DNA of 32,442 bases from Tissierellia bacterium (GCA_012735245.1 JAAYHU010000074.1:1-32442); one strand, 5' to 3'. Numbered from the stretch's first letter, positions 23,782-32,438 are shown. A program made the numbers and translations. The notes: generated from the letters alone by a model not told the origin.

Positions 23782-25380
23782 TTAAAATGTTAACTTCCTT
23801 GGCAGTATTTGTATTTTTTGTCTCTTTACAAATTTTCCAAAGCCTGGTTGTACCTTGATACCCTTAATTCCTCTTATGTGCTTATCTATTAGCTCTGGAT
23901 GTTCTTTTCTATAGGAGTTTTCGTATTCCTTGCTATATAGATTTGGATACTCTTTAAATATTTCAGGATATTTTTCTTCTATTCCTTCAGGATATTTGTG
24001 AACAACTTTTTGCAGTTCATCATCTGTTAATTTAGCTAAGGTGCTGTCGTCTTCATCTTTAAATACTAAGTGTCCACGAACTATGGTCATTGCTACTTTA
24101 CCTGTTAATTCCATACCTTCTAATGGAGTATATCCACACATGGAAGCTTGCTCCTTAGGATCTATGACCCATTTCTTATCTAAATCTATTATTGTAAAGT
24201 CAGCATCAGAACCAATGAACATGGCACCCTTCTTTGGATATAAGCCATAATGGATTGCAGCATTGGTAGATAGTATTTCTACTAATTTGCTTAAAGAAAT
24301 CCTGCCTTTGTTATAACCTTCACTGACTAGTATAGGAACCATGGTTTCTACACCTGGTATACCTGGGAATGCAGTCCAGATATTCATTCCCTTTCTGGCC
24401 TTTTCACTTTCTATTTCATATGGGGCATGGTCTGTGGCTACGAAATCTATACTGCCATCATTTATTCCTTCCCAATGCATTTCATTGTCTTTTTTAGTTC
24501 TCAATGGTGGTGCTATCTTAGCTAGGGCACCATACTTGGACATGGCATCTTGATAATTCAATGTTAGATAATGTGGACAGGATTCTGCTGTTACATTTAG
24601 TCCCCTTTTCTTCGCTTCTCTAACCAGCTTTGCACCTACTCCAGTACTCATATGAACTATATGAAGTCTGGCTCCTGTATCTTCAGCAAAGCTTATACCA
24701 AGCTCAATAGCAACCTTTTCCGCTAGTTCCATTCTGGCTTCTGCCCAAGCTGGTCCGTCCATTCTGCCTTCTCTTTGGAATTTTTTCACATAGAAATCAC
24801 ACATAGCAAAGTTTTCAGCATGTATGCCTATGGGTAGTCCTGTTTTAGCAACAGCTTTAAAGGATTCATACATTTCAGGATCTGTTACCCTGGGAAAGGT
24901 TGGTACCGATGGAGTCATATAGGCCTTAAAGGCAACTACGCCATAATCTGCCTGCTCTTGTACATTGTGGAGCCAATCATTTCTTACGTCTTCCCCAGTT
25001 ACTCCACCCCACATAGCATAGTCTACTAGGGCTTGGGGTGCTACTAAATCTAATTTCAGTTTCAATTGCTCCACACTTCTGGCAGATGGAACTGAACAGC
25101 AAGGCATATCGATTATAGTAGTTACTCCCCCTCTAGCTGCAGCTGCTGTACCAGTTAGGAAATTTTCCCTATGAGGAAAACCTTGATACATAAAGTGAGT
25201 ATGGGAATCTATGCATCCTGGCAATGTTAAAAATCCCTTTGCATCTATTATTTCCTTAGCCTCTACCCCATCAATATCTGTTAGAAACCCTGCTATTTTC
25301 TCATCTTTTACTAAGATGTTGGTAAGGACTGTGTCATCCCCCTGAGGTATCCTGGCATTTGTTATAATAAGATCATACAT
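23782..25380 (-). CDS. Dihydropyrimidinase/allantoinase-like cyclic amidohydrolase with long C-terminal tail
   Basis: A 532-residue member of the cyclic amidohydrolase family (dihydropyrimidinase, allantoinase, dihydroorotase). The binuclear metal ligands are complete: His60/His62 (IDSHTHF), carboxylated Lys152 (FKAYM), His187 (GIHAEN), His243 (IVHMS) and Asp317 (ATDHAP). The core ends near residue 445. A further ~87 residues form an unusual tail with repeated KYPE, KEYP, KEYE and KEHPE units. As the first gene of the BMC operon, the best guess is xanthine amidohydrolase, opening the pyrimidine ring of xanthine to 4-ureido-5-imidazolecarboxylate (inference). No dihydropyrimidine dehydrogenase gene is nearby, which weakens a pyrimidine role. 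GGGAGG precedes the ATG. Confidence 0.88.
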   Translation of the reverse strand: MYDLIITNARIPQGDDTVLTNILVKDEKIAGFLTDIDGVEAKEIIDAKGFLTLPGCIDSHTHFMYQGFPHRENFLTGTAAAARGGVTTIIDMPCCSVPSARSVEQLKLKLDLVAPQALVDYAMWGGVTGEDVRNDWLHNVQEQADYGVVAFKAYMTPSVPTFPRVTDPEMYESFKAVAKTGLPIGIHAENFAMCDFYVKKFQREGRMDGPAWAEARMELAEKVAIELGISFAEDTGARLHIVHMSTGVGAKLVREAKKRGLNVTAESCPHYLTLNYQDAMSKYGALAKIAPPLRTKKDNEMHWEGINDGSIDFVATDHAPYEIESEKARKGMNIWTAFPGIPGVETMVPILVSEGYNKGRISLSKLVEILSTNAAIHYGLYPKKGAMFIGSDADFTIIDLDKKWVIDPKEQASMCGYTPLEGMELTGKVAMTIVRGHLVFKDEDDSTLAKLTDDELQKVVHKYPEGIEEKYPEIFKEYPNLYSKEYENSYRKEHPELIDKHIRGIKGIKVQPGFGKFVKRQKIQILPRKLTF

Positions 25381-25635
25381 AAATAGTCCTCCCTTTATTT
25401 AATTTGTACTAATAATATCACATTGAGATTAAATATTCCTTGTTAGTTTACTATAAAAATTTATGGTCTTATATGCGAATAATCCAAATCTTTTGTGGGA
25501 ATACTATAATATTTTTGTGTATTTTCTCCATATTTTTTAACAATTTATTAAGCTATAATACTATATACTTATAATAGCCATAGTTATACGATTTTCATGA
25601 TGTAGTTTATTATTTTTATATTTGGAGGGGATTGG
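25381..25635. promoter_or_regulatory. Divergent promoter region of the purine/BMC operon and the cyclase gene
   Basis: 255 bases of AT-rich DNA between the divergent operon heads. Three TATAAT boxes lie on the plus strand (25505-25510, 25554-25559 and 25570-25575). The region should contain both promoters and the binding site of a regulator, plausibly the PucR-type protein encoded next door. I could not define an operator or pair the -10 boxes with good -35 boxes. No riboswitch fold was recognised. Confidence 0.55.
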
Positions 25636-26331
25636 ATGGTATTAAAATTAATTGATTTGTCTCAGGAGATCTATCAAGGTATGAGTATTTTCCCAATGCA
25701 TCAGCCTACATTTATAATGACCAATATGACCCATGAGGAAAATATGAAGAAAACAGGAAGTAAGACCTTAGGTTTTTCTGCAAGAAATCTACTTATAAGC
25801 GAGCACTGTGGCACCCATAGCGATGGGGTATGGGAATATAATCCAGAGGGACCAACCATAGACAAAATGCCTTTAGAGTATTTTTGGGGCTCTGCCATAT
25901 GCCTTGATGTATCCCATGTGAGATATCCAAATTACATTGAACCAAGGGATTTGGAAGATGCCTTAAGGAGATCTGGCCAAGAGATTAGAAAAGGAGATAT
26001 TGTTCTATTATATACAGGTCACCACGATAGGGCCTTTGGTACAGATAAGTTCCAAACTGAATACTCGGGTCTAAGCTATGAAGGTGCTAAGTGGCTGGCT
26101 GAAAGAGGAGTTGTAAATATTGGAGTAGATGCTCCAGCCATTGACTTAACTCCCGATGATATTGATTTTTCTGCCCATCGGGTTTGTGGAGAATACCATA
26201 TAACCAATACTGAAAACCTTTGTAATCTAGACAAGCTAGTGAACAAGAGATTTTTATACATTGGGCTTCCTCTAAAGATTAGAGATGGTTCAGGTTCACC
26301 TATTAGGGCTGTAGCCTTAGTTGAAGAATAA
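25636..26331 (+). CDS. Cyclase-family metal hydrolase (KynB/isatin hydrolase-like)
   Basis: A 231-residue metal-dependent hydrolase of the cyclase family, whose members include kynurenine formamidase and isatin hydrolase, which opens a cyclic amide. The metal motif is His57-Cys-Gly-Thr-His61-Ser-Asp63. Canonical members continue with P-x-H, but here the sequence is GVWEY, so a glutamate (Glu67) stands where the second histidine would be. Chemistry and place make it the candidate 4-imidazolonase, opening 4-imidazolone to formiminoglycine (inference). It is transcribed away from the BMC operon from a shared region. The ATG follows GGAGGGG with proper spacing. Confidence 0.87.
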   Translation: MVLKLIDLSQEIYQGMSIFPMHQPTFIMTNMTHEENMKKTGSKTLGFSARNLLISEHCGTHSDGVWEYNPEGPTIDKMPLEYFWGSAICLDVSHVRYPNYIEPRDLEDALRRSGQEIRKGDIVLLYTGHHDRAFGTDKFQTEYSGLSYEGAKWLAERGVVNIGVDAPAIDLTPDDIDFSAHRVCGEYHITNTENLCNLDKLVNKRFLYIGLPLKIRDGSGSPIRAVALVEE

Positions 26332-26411
26332 AAAAAGATTCTTCGCTAACTCAGTATGACTTAGGATTTACTCCCCCTATGGGTCATTCTGAAAAAGCGA
26401 AGAATCTTTTT
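26332..26411. repeat. Long palindromic repeat element acting as bidirectional terminator
   Basis: A 16-bp perfect outer stem (26332-26347 with 26396-26411; AAAAAGATTCTTCGCT arm) surrounds a 48-base interior that has a second, imperfect inverted repeat (CAGTATGAC with GTCATTCTG). A and T runs at the outer edges allow termination from both sides; it separates the convergent cyclase and PucR genes. The GATTCTTCGCT...TCATTCTGA pattern resembles dispersed palindromic elements seen in many bacterial genomes (from memory). Confidence 0.7.
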
Positions 26412-26412
26412 C

Positions 26413-28083
26413 TTATTTATCTAATAGTTTCTTTATCTTCAAGGCAATTTCCAAGTTCAGCCTATGGTTGGGATTTTCCAAATCCATGCCCGTTATTTCG
26501 CAAATCCGGTTAATCCTATAGAGTATCGTATTATAATGGGTAAAAAGCTTTTCAGATATTCTAGTTAGGTTGCCATTGTTATTAAAATATTCCTCCAAGG
26601 TCTTTACCAGTTCGGTAGACCGCTTTTCATCATAATCTACCAAGGGCTTCAATGTAGTATTGTAAAAGTCTTCTAATTCATCTTGCAATACATCTTGGGA
26701 TAGTATTTTAAATATTCCCAATTCATCAAAGGTAACTACTTCGTTTGGAGAAATTACTTTTCCTATTCTAACGGTTCGAACTGCATCTTGAAAACTCTTA
26801 TCTACATTATCTAAGCCTTTGTATATTCTCCCAATACCTATTTTCACATTTAGAGAATTAAACTTGTTGGATATGCACTCTAGGATTTTTTTGTTAAAAT
26901 CCTTCAATCGACCTGATATTTGTGAATCATCTACAAAGCTAAGTAGGATTTGAATTCCGTTGGCCTTAGTGGAAACTATCCCTTCAAGCTTTAAGTATTC
27001 CATTAATTCTTCGATTATGGATACTATTGGATTTAGGTAACCCTTCATATATTCAATGGATAGGTCCTTATCCTTTCTATCATCATCAAACTTAAAGCTC
27101 ATGACTTCTATGACATAATAGTTATCCAATGGCAGGTTAAAAAACCTAGCCCTATCTAAGGCCTTTTTCTTTCTTTTTGGGTCTACTGATATTAAATCTT
27201 CGAAGAACTCAGACCTATAGCGTATTTCAACTTCTTTTATAGATAATTCCTGCAGTATGCAAAGGGAAATGGTGGTGGATACTGATTCTATAATGGCTAG
27301 ATCAAAACCTCCCAAGGGCATATCTGTACTCCAAGTAAATAGATGGCCATAGATATGGTCCCTCAAAACTATTGGCATTATCATCCTCTTTACAAATTTC
27401 CCATTGATTAAAACCCTATCTTCTATTAGCCTTTTAGATTTATTTTTCGTATTGTTGGGATTATAAAATTCCCTAACTTCCCCTATCAATTCATCATATA
27501 TATTTTCACTTATTCCACTCAAACATTCTACTATTTCATTTGAATAGTTTAAATGAAGTATTACTGGATTTCGTACATTTTTTTGTACAATTTTCGTTAA
27601 AGTCTCCAAGCCACTGCCTTCTAGCATTGCATTCATCAAGTCTTCATGCACTTTTTCAATTCTCTCTAATAGAGAGGCTTGTTTATTAAATATCTCCTTG
27701 ATGGTGGCCATCATTACTTCTGACAGGGGTATAGAATAATGAATATCGATTATGGGAAAGCTCAAATCATTGGCTAATTCCAATATTTCATTATCTAAGG
27801 ATTCTAGATAGGGTGTAATCTTAATACCGATGCCAGCTAGTTTTTTCTTGGCACATTGAAAAATTAATTCTTTTTGAGCATCTATATTGTCTTGTTTGAA
27901 GGAGTAGGCAGTTGTTAATAGGAACTCCCCCTCTGTTGTCCATTCCACTATATCTGGGTCAGCCATAATATTTACTCTGGATATGGTGTTTCTGACTCCT
28001 CGAAATCCTGCAATTAATTTGCAGGATTTCATTACATCCAGTTTCAACATATCCTCTATGCTAATACCGTTTTGCCTAGCCAT
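26413..28083 (-). CDS. PucR-family purine catabolism regulator
   Basis: A 556-residue transcription factor. The N-terminal ~120 residues match the PucR ligand domain (start ISIEDMLKL, then IVEWTTEGEFLLTTAYSF). The middle is a GGDEF-like/CdaR segment. The C-terminal ~65 residues (NNNGNLTRISEKLFTHYNTILYRINRICEITGMDL, read in parts) are the HTH_30 DNA-binding domain. Members activate purine catabolic genes in Bacillus. It lies just beyond the cyclase and upstream of it in the same direction is guanine deaminase, so local control of this locus is very likely. The start has AAAGAAGGTG upstream. Confidence 0.92.
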   Translation of the reverse strand: MARQNGISIEDMLKLDVMKSCKLIAGFRGVRNTISRVNIMADPDIVEWTTEGEFLLTTAYSFKQDNIDAQKELIFQCAKKKLAGIGIKITPYLESLDNEILELANDLSFPIIDIHYSIPLSEVMMATIKEIFNKQASLLERIEKVHEDLMNAMLEGSGLETLTKIVQKNVRNPVILHLNYSNEIVECLSGISENIYDELIGEVREFYNPNNTKNKSKRLIEDRVLINGKFVKRMIMPIVLRDHIYGHLFTWSTDMPLGGFDLAIIESVSTTISLCILQELSIKEVEIRYRSEFFEDLISVDPKRKKKALDRARFFNLPLDNYYVIEVMSFKFDDDRKDKDLSIEYMKGYLNPIVSIIEELMEYLKLEGIVSTKANGIQILLSFVDDSQISGRLKDFNKKILECISNKFNSLNVKIGIGRIYKGLDNVDKSFQDAVRTVRIGKVISPNEVVTFDELGIFKILSQDVLQDELEDFYNTTLKPLVDYDEKRSTELVKTLEEYFNNNGNLTRISEKLFTHYNTILYRINRICEITGMDLENPNHRLNLEIALKIKKLLDK

Positions 28084-28121
28084 ATTAACACCTTCTTTGA
28101 AAGAAATTTATCCACTTACTA

Positions 28122-29396
28122 CTAAAATGGCTTCCTGACTTTTCTTCCCTTTACATATCTCTCTATAATGTTTCTATCATCACCTATATAGATAAACTTT
28201 TGTAACCTTTCTTCTATGGTTAAATCCTTTATACCTGTAAGGGGAGAATCGTCTATGATTAAAGCATCAAAATCATAACCTTCTTCAAAGCTACCTACTT
28301 TTCCAAAGAAACTTCCTCCACCCTTAGTGGCCAAGTAAAAGGCTTCACTAAAACTAAGTGGGGCAAGTTCTTTCTCAGTTCCTAACCATTTCATCTTTGA
28401 TGCTTGTATGGCTCCGGCTATGATCCTCATCATACTTAGGCTGTTTCCACCAGAAATATCTGAGGCCAAACCTACTGGTACCCCCTTATCTAAGAACTTC
28501 CTAAGAGGCATAATCCCACTGGATAAATTGTAGTTGGAATAAGGACAGTGGGCGGCATAAACACCATTTTGGGCCATTAAATCTATTTCTTCATCAGTAT
28601 TGTAGATACAATGGGCCATTATGGTCTTTGTTTGGCCAAATAGATTATAATCATCATAAACTGAAGCATAGTTCTTTGAATTAGGGAACAGTTCTTTTAC
28701 CCAGATTACTTCACTTGTGTTCTCATTTAAATGGGATTGTACTGGTACCTTATACTTTATAGCTAAGTTTCCTAGGGCCTCTAAAAGTCCTTCAGTACAT
28801 GTAGGTACAAACCTAGGGGTAATTATGGGTTTTACTAAATCAGATTTATCATTATATTCCTTTATTATCTCCTCCGTATCTAGGATGGATTGATTAGTAT
28901 CCTCAGTTAATTCCTTTTTAGTATTTCTGTCCATATTTACCTTTCCCACATAGGCTCCAAGACCAGATTCTACAAATAAGTCCATTAATAGTTTTGTACT
29001 TTCCTTGTGAATACTGGCAAATACTACTGACCTTGTGGTACCGAATCTCCATAGGTCATTTATAAGCCTTGTAAATACCCTTCTTGAATATTCTAAATCT
29101 CCGTATTTTTCTTCTTCGGGAAAAGTATAGGTCTCCAGCCAAGGAATAAGTTCCTTATCAAGCCCCAACCCCATATTGGGGTACTGGGGAGCATGAAGGT
29201 GAATATCTATAAAACCTGGTATAATCAATTTACTTGTATAATCCTCCACAGGATAATCTTTGTAGGATTCCTCCAAGTTCTTAGATATCTTTACCACTTG
29301 CCCATCTTCCACAATTAAATAGGCATCCTCATAGATATCTAATTTATCCTTTGATGAAGTAAAGGCTATATCCCCCTTAACCACCATTTTATCCAT
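28122..29396 (-). CDS. guaD: Guanine deaminase
   Basis: A 424-residue amidohydrolase that converts guanine to xanthine and ammonia. Typical motifs are PGFIDIHLHAPQYPNMG with His66/His68, PRFVPTCTEGLLEALG, QSHLNEN with His222, MAHC with His262 and ASDISGG with Asp313. Its product is the entry compound of the predicted BMC pathway. It is encoded 38 bases upstream of the pucR-like gene on the same strand, probably as one unit. AAGGGGTG precedes the ATG. Confidence 0.95.
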   Translation of the reverse strand: MDKMVVKGDIAFTSSKDKLDIYEDAYLIVEDGQVVKISKNLEESYKDYPVEDYTSKLIIPGFIDIHLHAPQYPNMGLGLDKELIPWLETYTFPEEEKYGDLEYSRRVFTRLINDLWRFGTTRSVVFASIHKESTKLLMDLFVESGLGAYVGKVNMDRNTKKELTEDTNQSILDTEEIIKEYNDKSDLVKPIITPRFVPTCTEGLLEALGNLAIKYKVPVQSHLNENTSEVIWVKELFPNSKNYASVYDDYNLFGQTKTIMAHCIYNTDEEIDLMAQNGVYAAHCPYSNYNLSSGIMPLRKFLDKGVPVGLASDISGGNSLSMMRIIAGAIQASKMKWLGTEKELAPLSFSEAFYLATKGGGSFFGKVGSFEEGYDFDALIIDDSPLTGIKDLTIEERLQKFIYIGDDRNIIERYVKGRKVRKPF

Positions 29397-29530
29397 AAGA
29401 TTTCACCCCTTAGATTATTATCTAGTAACCTTAAAGCAAAATTTGATTAAAATTACAGATATATTATATTATTTGCTAGATAACAATCCTATGTATATAT
29501 TATACAAATTGGCAGGATAGTTTATAATTT

Positions 29531-31177
29531 TTAATCTATTTCCATTATTCTTAAATTAGTTAATATGCTGCCTACAATCTCCCTGTTTTGTCCATATATG
29601 GGTGCTGCCACAGTAATACAAGGTGTATGGGTGACTAGCGAAATATAAGGTCGGGTTATATGGTTATTACCCTTCATTACATCTATAAACCAGGGCCTAA
29701 AGGCAAAGTCTAAGCCAATTCCCTTTGTGCTATCGGAGGCTATTACCTTACCTTCATCATTGGTTACATAGACAAAATCCAAGTATTGGCTATTATCCAT
29801 GAAGCCTCGAAGTAACTCCGTTATTCTTTCCTTTGACATATTATTTAGATCTATTTTTTCAGATAGGTCTACTAACAAGCCTAGTATTCTATTACTTTCC
29901 TTAGATTGGCCTTCACTTAATTGTGATGCCTTTACGAAATTATCAGTCAATTGATTTTGTGACATTGACATGGAATGTAGCTGTTGAGAAATATTGTTAA
30001 GCTTGTCCATTAAACGACTATGGTCTTGGCTAGTGGCACTGACTTGTTGGCTGTTGGCAGCAGTTTCTTCTGCCATGGCTGAAACAGTTTCTACTTCTCC
30101 AAAAATATCCTTGGTAATATTTAAATCTTCCCTCAAGAAGCTTATTATATCATTAACAGTATTTCTAACATTGTCAATATGGTCTTTCATTTCATAAAAT
30201 CTATTGGCTGTTTTCTTGGCTTCTGTAGAGTTTAATTCTATCAATTTAACAGCTTCCTCAATATTCTCAGCAGTTAGTTGGGTTTGGTTTTTGATTTCAT
30301 TGGCTGTTTGATTTATTCTTTCTGCAGCTACCTTAGATTCTTCTGCAAGCTTCCTAACCTCTTCAGCTACTACCGTAAATCCGCGTCCTGCCTCACCTGC
30401 CCTAGCAGCTTCAATGGCAGCATTTAATGCAAGTAAGTTTGTCTGCTCAGATACTTGGGTCACTGAGTTAACGATGGAGGCAATTTCTTCTGACTTTAAT
30501 TGTAATTCCCTAATATTTTCAGCAGAAACCCTATTTGATTGAACTGTTTTATCTATATCATCTGTAAGCTTTACTAAAACATCATTTATATTATCAGAGA
30601 TTTGTTTAAATGCTTCGATAATCGATGCTGTTTCTTCTGTTTCCTTTTCTAAGTTCATAGCGTGTTCCATAAGGTTGTGGACTAGATTAGCTATGTTTTC
30701 TATGGAATGGGCCGTTTCATCTGCCCCCTTGGCTACCTCATCTATGGCTTGTATAACTTTTTTGTCAGATATGCTTGCCCCTTCCACTACTTCAACAAGC
30801 TTGTTGGCGTAAAAGGCATTTTTTTGAGCAGATGTTTCAAAGTGTTCAAGCATTTCCATGATATAATTGACTAATTCTTCAATACTAAAAAATATTTCAT
30901 GTTTGCTTTCACATTCTTTTAAATGTGCTAAGGAGCCATAAAAATCACCCGATACCATAAGGCCAATGGTTTTAGATATTCTTTTAATGACATCATCTAA
31001 GTTATCCTTTAACAAATACATTATAACTATGGCTACAACTATGGATCCTATTAGATTCACTATAATAGGTACAATTAAAGTATCTACTTTAATTTTCATT
31101 AGGTAAGCCACTAGTAAAAACAAAATAGTAGGTATAGCTGATAAAGTTAATAATAATGGGAATCTTCCCCTGTCCAT
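29531..31177 (-). CDS. Methyl-accepting-type signal transducer with a C-terminal Cache-like domain
   Basis: A 548-residue transducer. Two membrane helices (about 8-28 and 33-55) stand at the N-terminus with only a short loop. A full MCP signalling region follows, with the hairpin tip [24 protein letters not shown] near residues 245-270. The last ~95 residues ([17 protein letters not shown], then FRPWFIDVM) look like a PDC/Cache ligand domain. Such domains are normally extracellular; the predicted topology puts this one inside the cell. It resembles the transducer at 10282-11871 in layout. TAGGAGG stands before the ATG. Confidence 0.88.
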   Translation of the reverse strand: MDRGRFPLLLTLSAIPTILFLLVAYLMKIKVDTLIVPIIVNLIGSIVVAIVIMYLLKDNLDDVIKRISKTIGLMVSGDFYGSLAHLKECESKHEIFFSIEELVNYIMEMLEHFETSAQKNAFYANKLVEVVEGASISDKKVIQAIDEVAKGADETAHSIENIANLVHNLMEHAMNLEKETEETASIIEAFKQISDNINDVLVKLTDDIDKTVQSNRVSAENIRELQLKSEEIASIVNSVTQVSEQTNLLALNAAIEAARAGEAGRGFTVVAEEVRKLAEESKVAAERINQTANEIKNQTQLTAENIEEAVKLIELNSTEAKKTANRFYEMKDHIDNVRNTVNDIISFLREDLNITKDIFGEVETVSAMAEETAANSQQVSATSQDHSRLMDKLNNISQQLHSMSMSQNQLTDNFVKASQLSEGQSKESNRILGLLVDLSEKIDLNNMSKERITELLRGFMDNSQYLDFVYVTNDEGKVIASDSTKGIGLDFAFRPWFIDVMKGNNHITRPYISLVTHTPCITVAAPIYGQNREIVGSILTNLRIMEID

Positions 31178-31497
31178 TATATAACCTCCTAGTAAACGTT
31201 TGAAAATTTTTTTATGGTTTTAAATCCACAATCCAATTATTATACAGTACATTAATAAATAATTGACCTTTACTTTAGAGTACCATATGGAAATGGAAAA
31301 GTCTAGCAATTTACAGAATTTATACTTTATTCTATGAAAGCCTTTCTTCCATATTCAAGAAAACCCACCATATATTGATGGTTTATTTGTCCATATACAT
31401 AGTGTTATACTTTATAGAAAATGTTACTGTTTTGTAACCTTTAGAAAGGAGGCTAGACAAAAGGTTAAATTTACTTAGACTTTAAGGAGGACTAAAA
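31178..31497. other. Intergenic region upstream of the CAP protein gene
   Basis: 320 bases between divergent genes. No ORF or RNA gene was seen. It must hold promoters for both the transducer and the CAP gene. Two AAGGAG-type sites occur before the CAP gene (near 31445 and 31483); only the second has proper spacing to a start codon. Confidence 0.45.
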
Positions 31498-32340
31498 ATG
31501 AAGATTAAAATATTTAAAGGAAGAAAAAAAGTAGTTTACTCATTGCTAGCTGCCACTATACTAAGTTCATCTGTAGCGAGTGCTGCAAGTTATAATTTCC
31601 CAAATGTTACTTATGGAAAAAGAAACAACAATAGAGGATATACAATAACTTATTACTATAATATTGGCAAAAACAACAATAATAATAGATATGAAAACAA
31701 CAATAATTCAAATGATACAATTGCTGAATACCCAAATTGGACTTGGACTATTATAAATACAAAACCAAAAACTAGACCAGGAACTGTAGTAGAATTACCC
31801 AATAAACCAAGTAATCCAGCACCAAGTACACCAAGCAATCCTACTACTCCAAGCAATCCAAGTACACCAAGTAACCCAACAAACCCAAGCAGACCTACAA
31901 ATCCAAAACCAGCAGAACCAACAACTCCAGCTCCAAGTACACCAGAAATTTCTGGATTATCAGAATTTGAGGCAGAAGTAGTTAGGTTAGTAAATATCGA
32001 AAGACAAAAGGCAGGTTTACAACCACTTCAAGCCAGTGTAGAACTTTCAAATGTTGCAAGAAAGAAATCAGAAGATATGGCTAAAAACAATTATTTCAGC
32101 CACACATCACCTACCTATGGTTCACCATTTGACATGATGAAATCCTTCGGCATTAAATACAATACTGCAGGTGAAAATATTGCAAAAGGACATCTTACAC
32201 CACAATCAGTGGTTAATGCTTGGATGAATTCTTCAGGCCATAGGGCAAATATCTTAAACCCTAGCTTCAATAAAATTGGAGTAGGCCATTATAAGTCAAG
32301 CAATGGGACAAACTACTGGACTCAAATGTTTACAAATTAA
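31498..32340 (+). CDS. Secreted CAP-domain protein (SCP/PR-1, YkwD-like)
   Basis: A 280-residue exported protein. Residues 1-30 form a signal peptide (KIKIFKGRKK basic start, hydrophobic core, cleavage near ASAAS). Next comes an Asn/Tyr-rich stretch (about 35-75), then a Pro/Ser/Thr/Asn linker with repeated SNPSTP-type units (about 100-150) suited to spanning the cell wall. The CAP domain fills ~155-280, with SDVARKKSEDMA-like helices, NYFSHTSP and SGHRANILNP motifs. Function of bacterial CAP proteins is mostly unknown, with spore-coat or cell-surface roles in Firmicutes. AAGGAGG precedes the ATG. It is unrelated to the purine locus. Confidence 0.92.
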   Translation: MKIKIFKGRKKVVYSLLAATILSSSVASAASYNFPNVTYGKRNNNRGYTITYYYNIGKNNNNNRYENNNNSNDTIAEYPNWTWTIINTKPKTRPGTVVELPNKPSNPAPSTPSNPTTPSNPSTPSNPTNPSRPTNPKPAEPTTPAPSTPEISGLSEFEAEVVRLVNIERQKAGLQPLQASVELSNVARKKSEDMAKNNYFSHTSPTYGSPFDMMKSFGIKYNTAGENIAKGHLTPQSVVNAWMNSSGHRANILNPSFNKIGVGHYKSSNGTNYWTQMFTN

Positions 32341-32376
32341 CAACTTTTTAACAATCCTTTATTATATATACTTTTA

Positions 32377-32385
32377 TGGTATAAT
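32377..32385 (+). promoter_or_regulatory. Extended -10 promoter before the last gene
   Basis: A perfect TATAAT (32380-32385) is preceded by TGG, giving an extended -10 element. No good -35 is seen. Transcription would begin close to the following hairpin. Confidence 0.5.
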
Positions 32386-32388
32386 ATT

Positions 32389-32426
32389 AGTTAGCTTCCC
32401 TAAATAAGGAAGCTAACTATTTTTTT
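32389..32426 (+). terminator. Hairpin with T run, CAP-gene terminator or leader attenuator
   Basis: An 11-bp perfect stem (AGTTAGCTTCC with GGAAGCTAACT), an 8-base loop and a 7-base T run. It lies ~50 bases after the CAP gene but also between an extended -10 box and the next start codon, so it may act on either gene. Confidence 0.75.
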
Positions 32427-32438
32427 GTAGGTGATAGA

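Noticed and set aside
23148-25380. Reductive pyrimidine degradation (dihydropyrimidinase plus carbamoyl hydrolase)
   Set aside because: No dihydropyrimidine dehydrogenase or beta-ureidopropionase of the usual type is nearby. UbiD, guanine deaminase, PucR and the Mo hydroxylase point to purines, though assays should still test it.
29418-29483. TTATCTAG and CTAGATAA inverted repeat as a PucR operator upstream of guaD
   Set aside because: The arms are about 50 bases apart in very AT-rich DNA, and no copy was found in the divergent region at 25381-25635.
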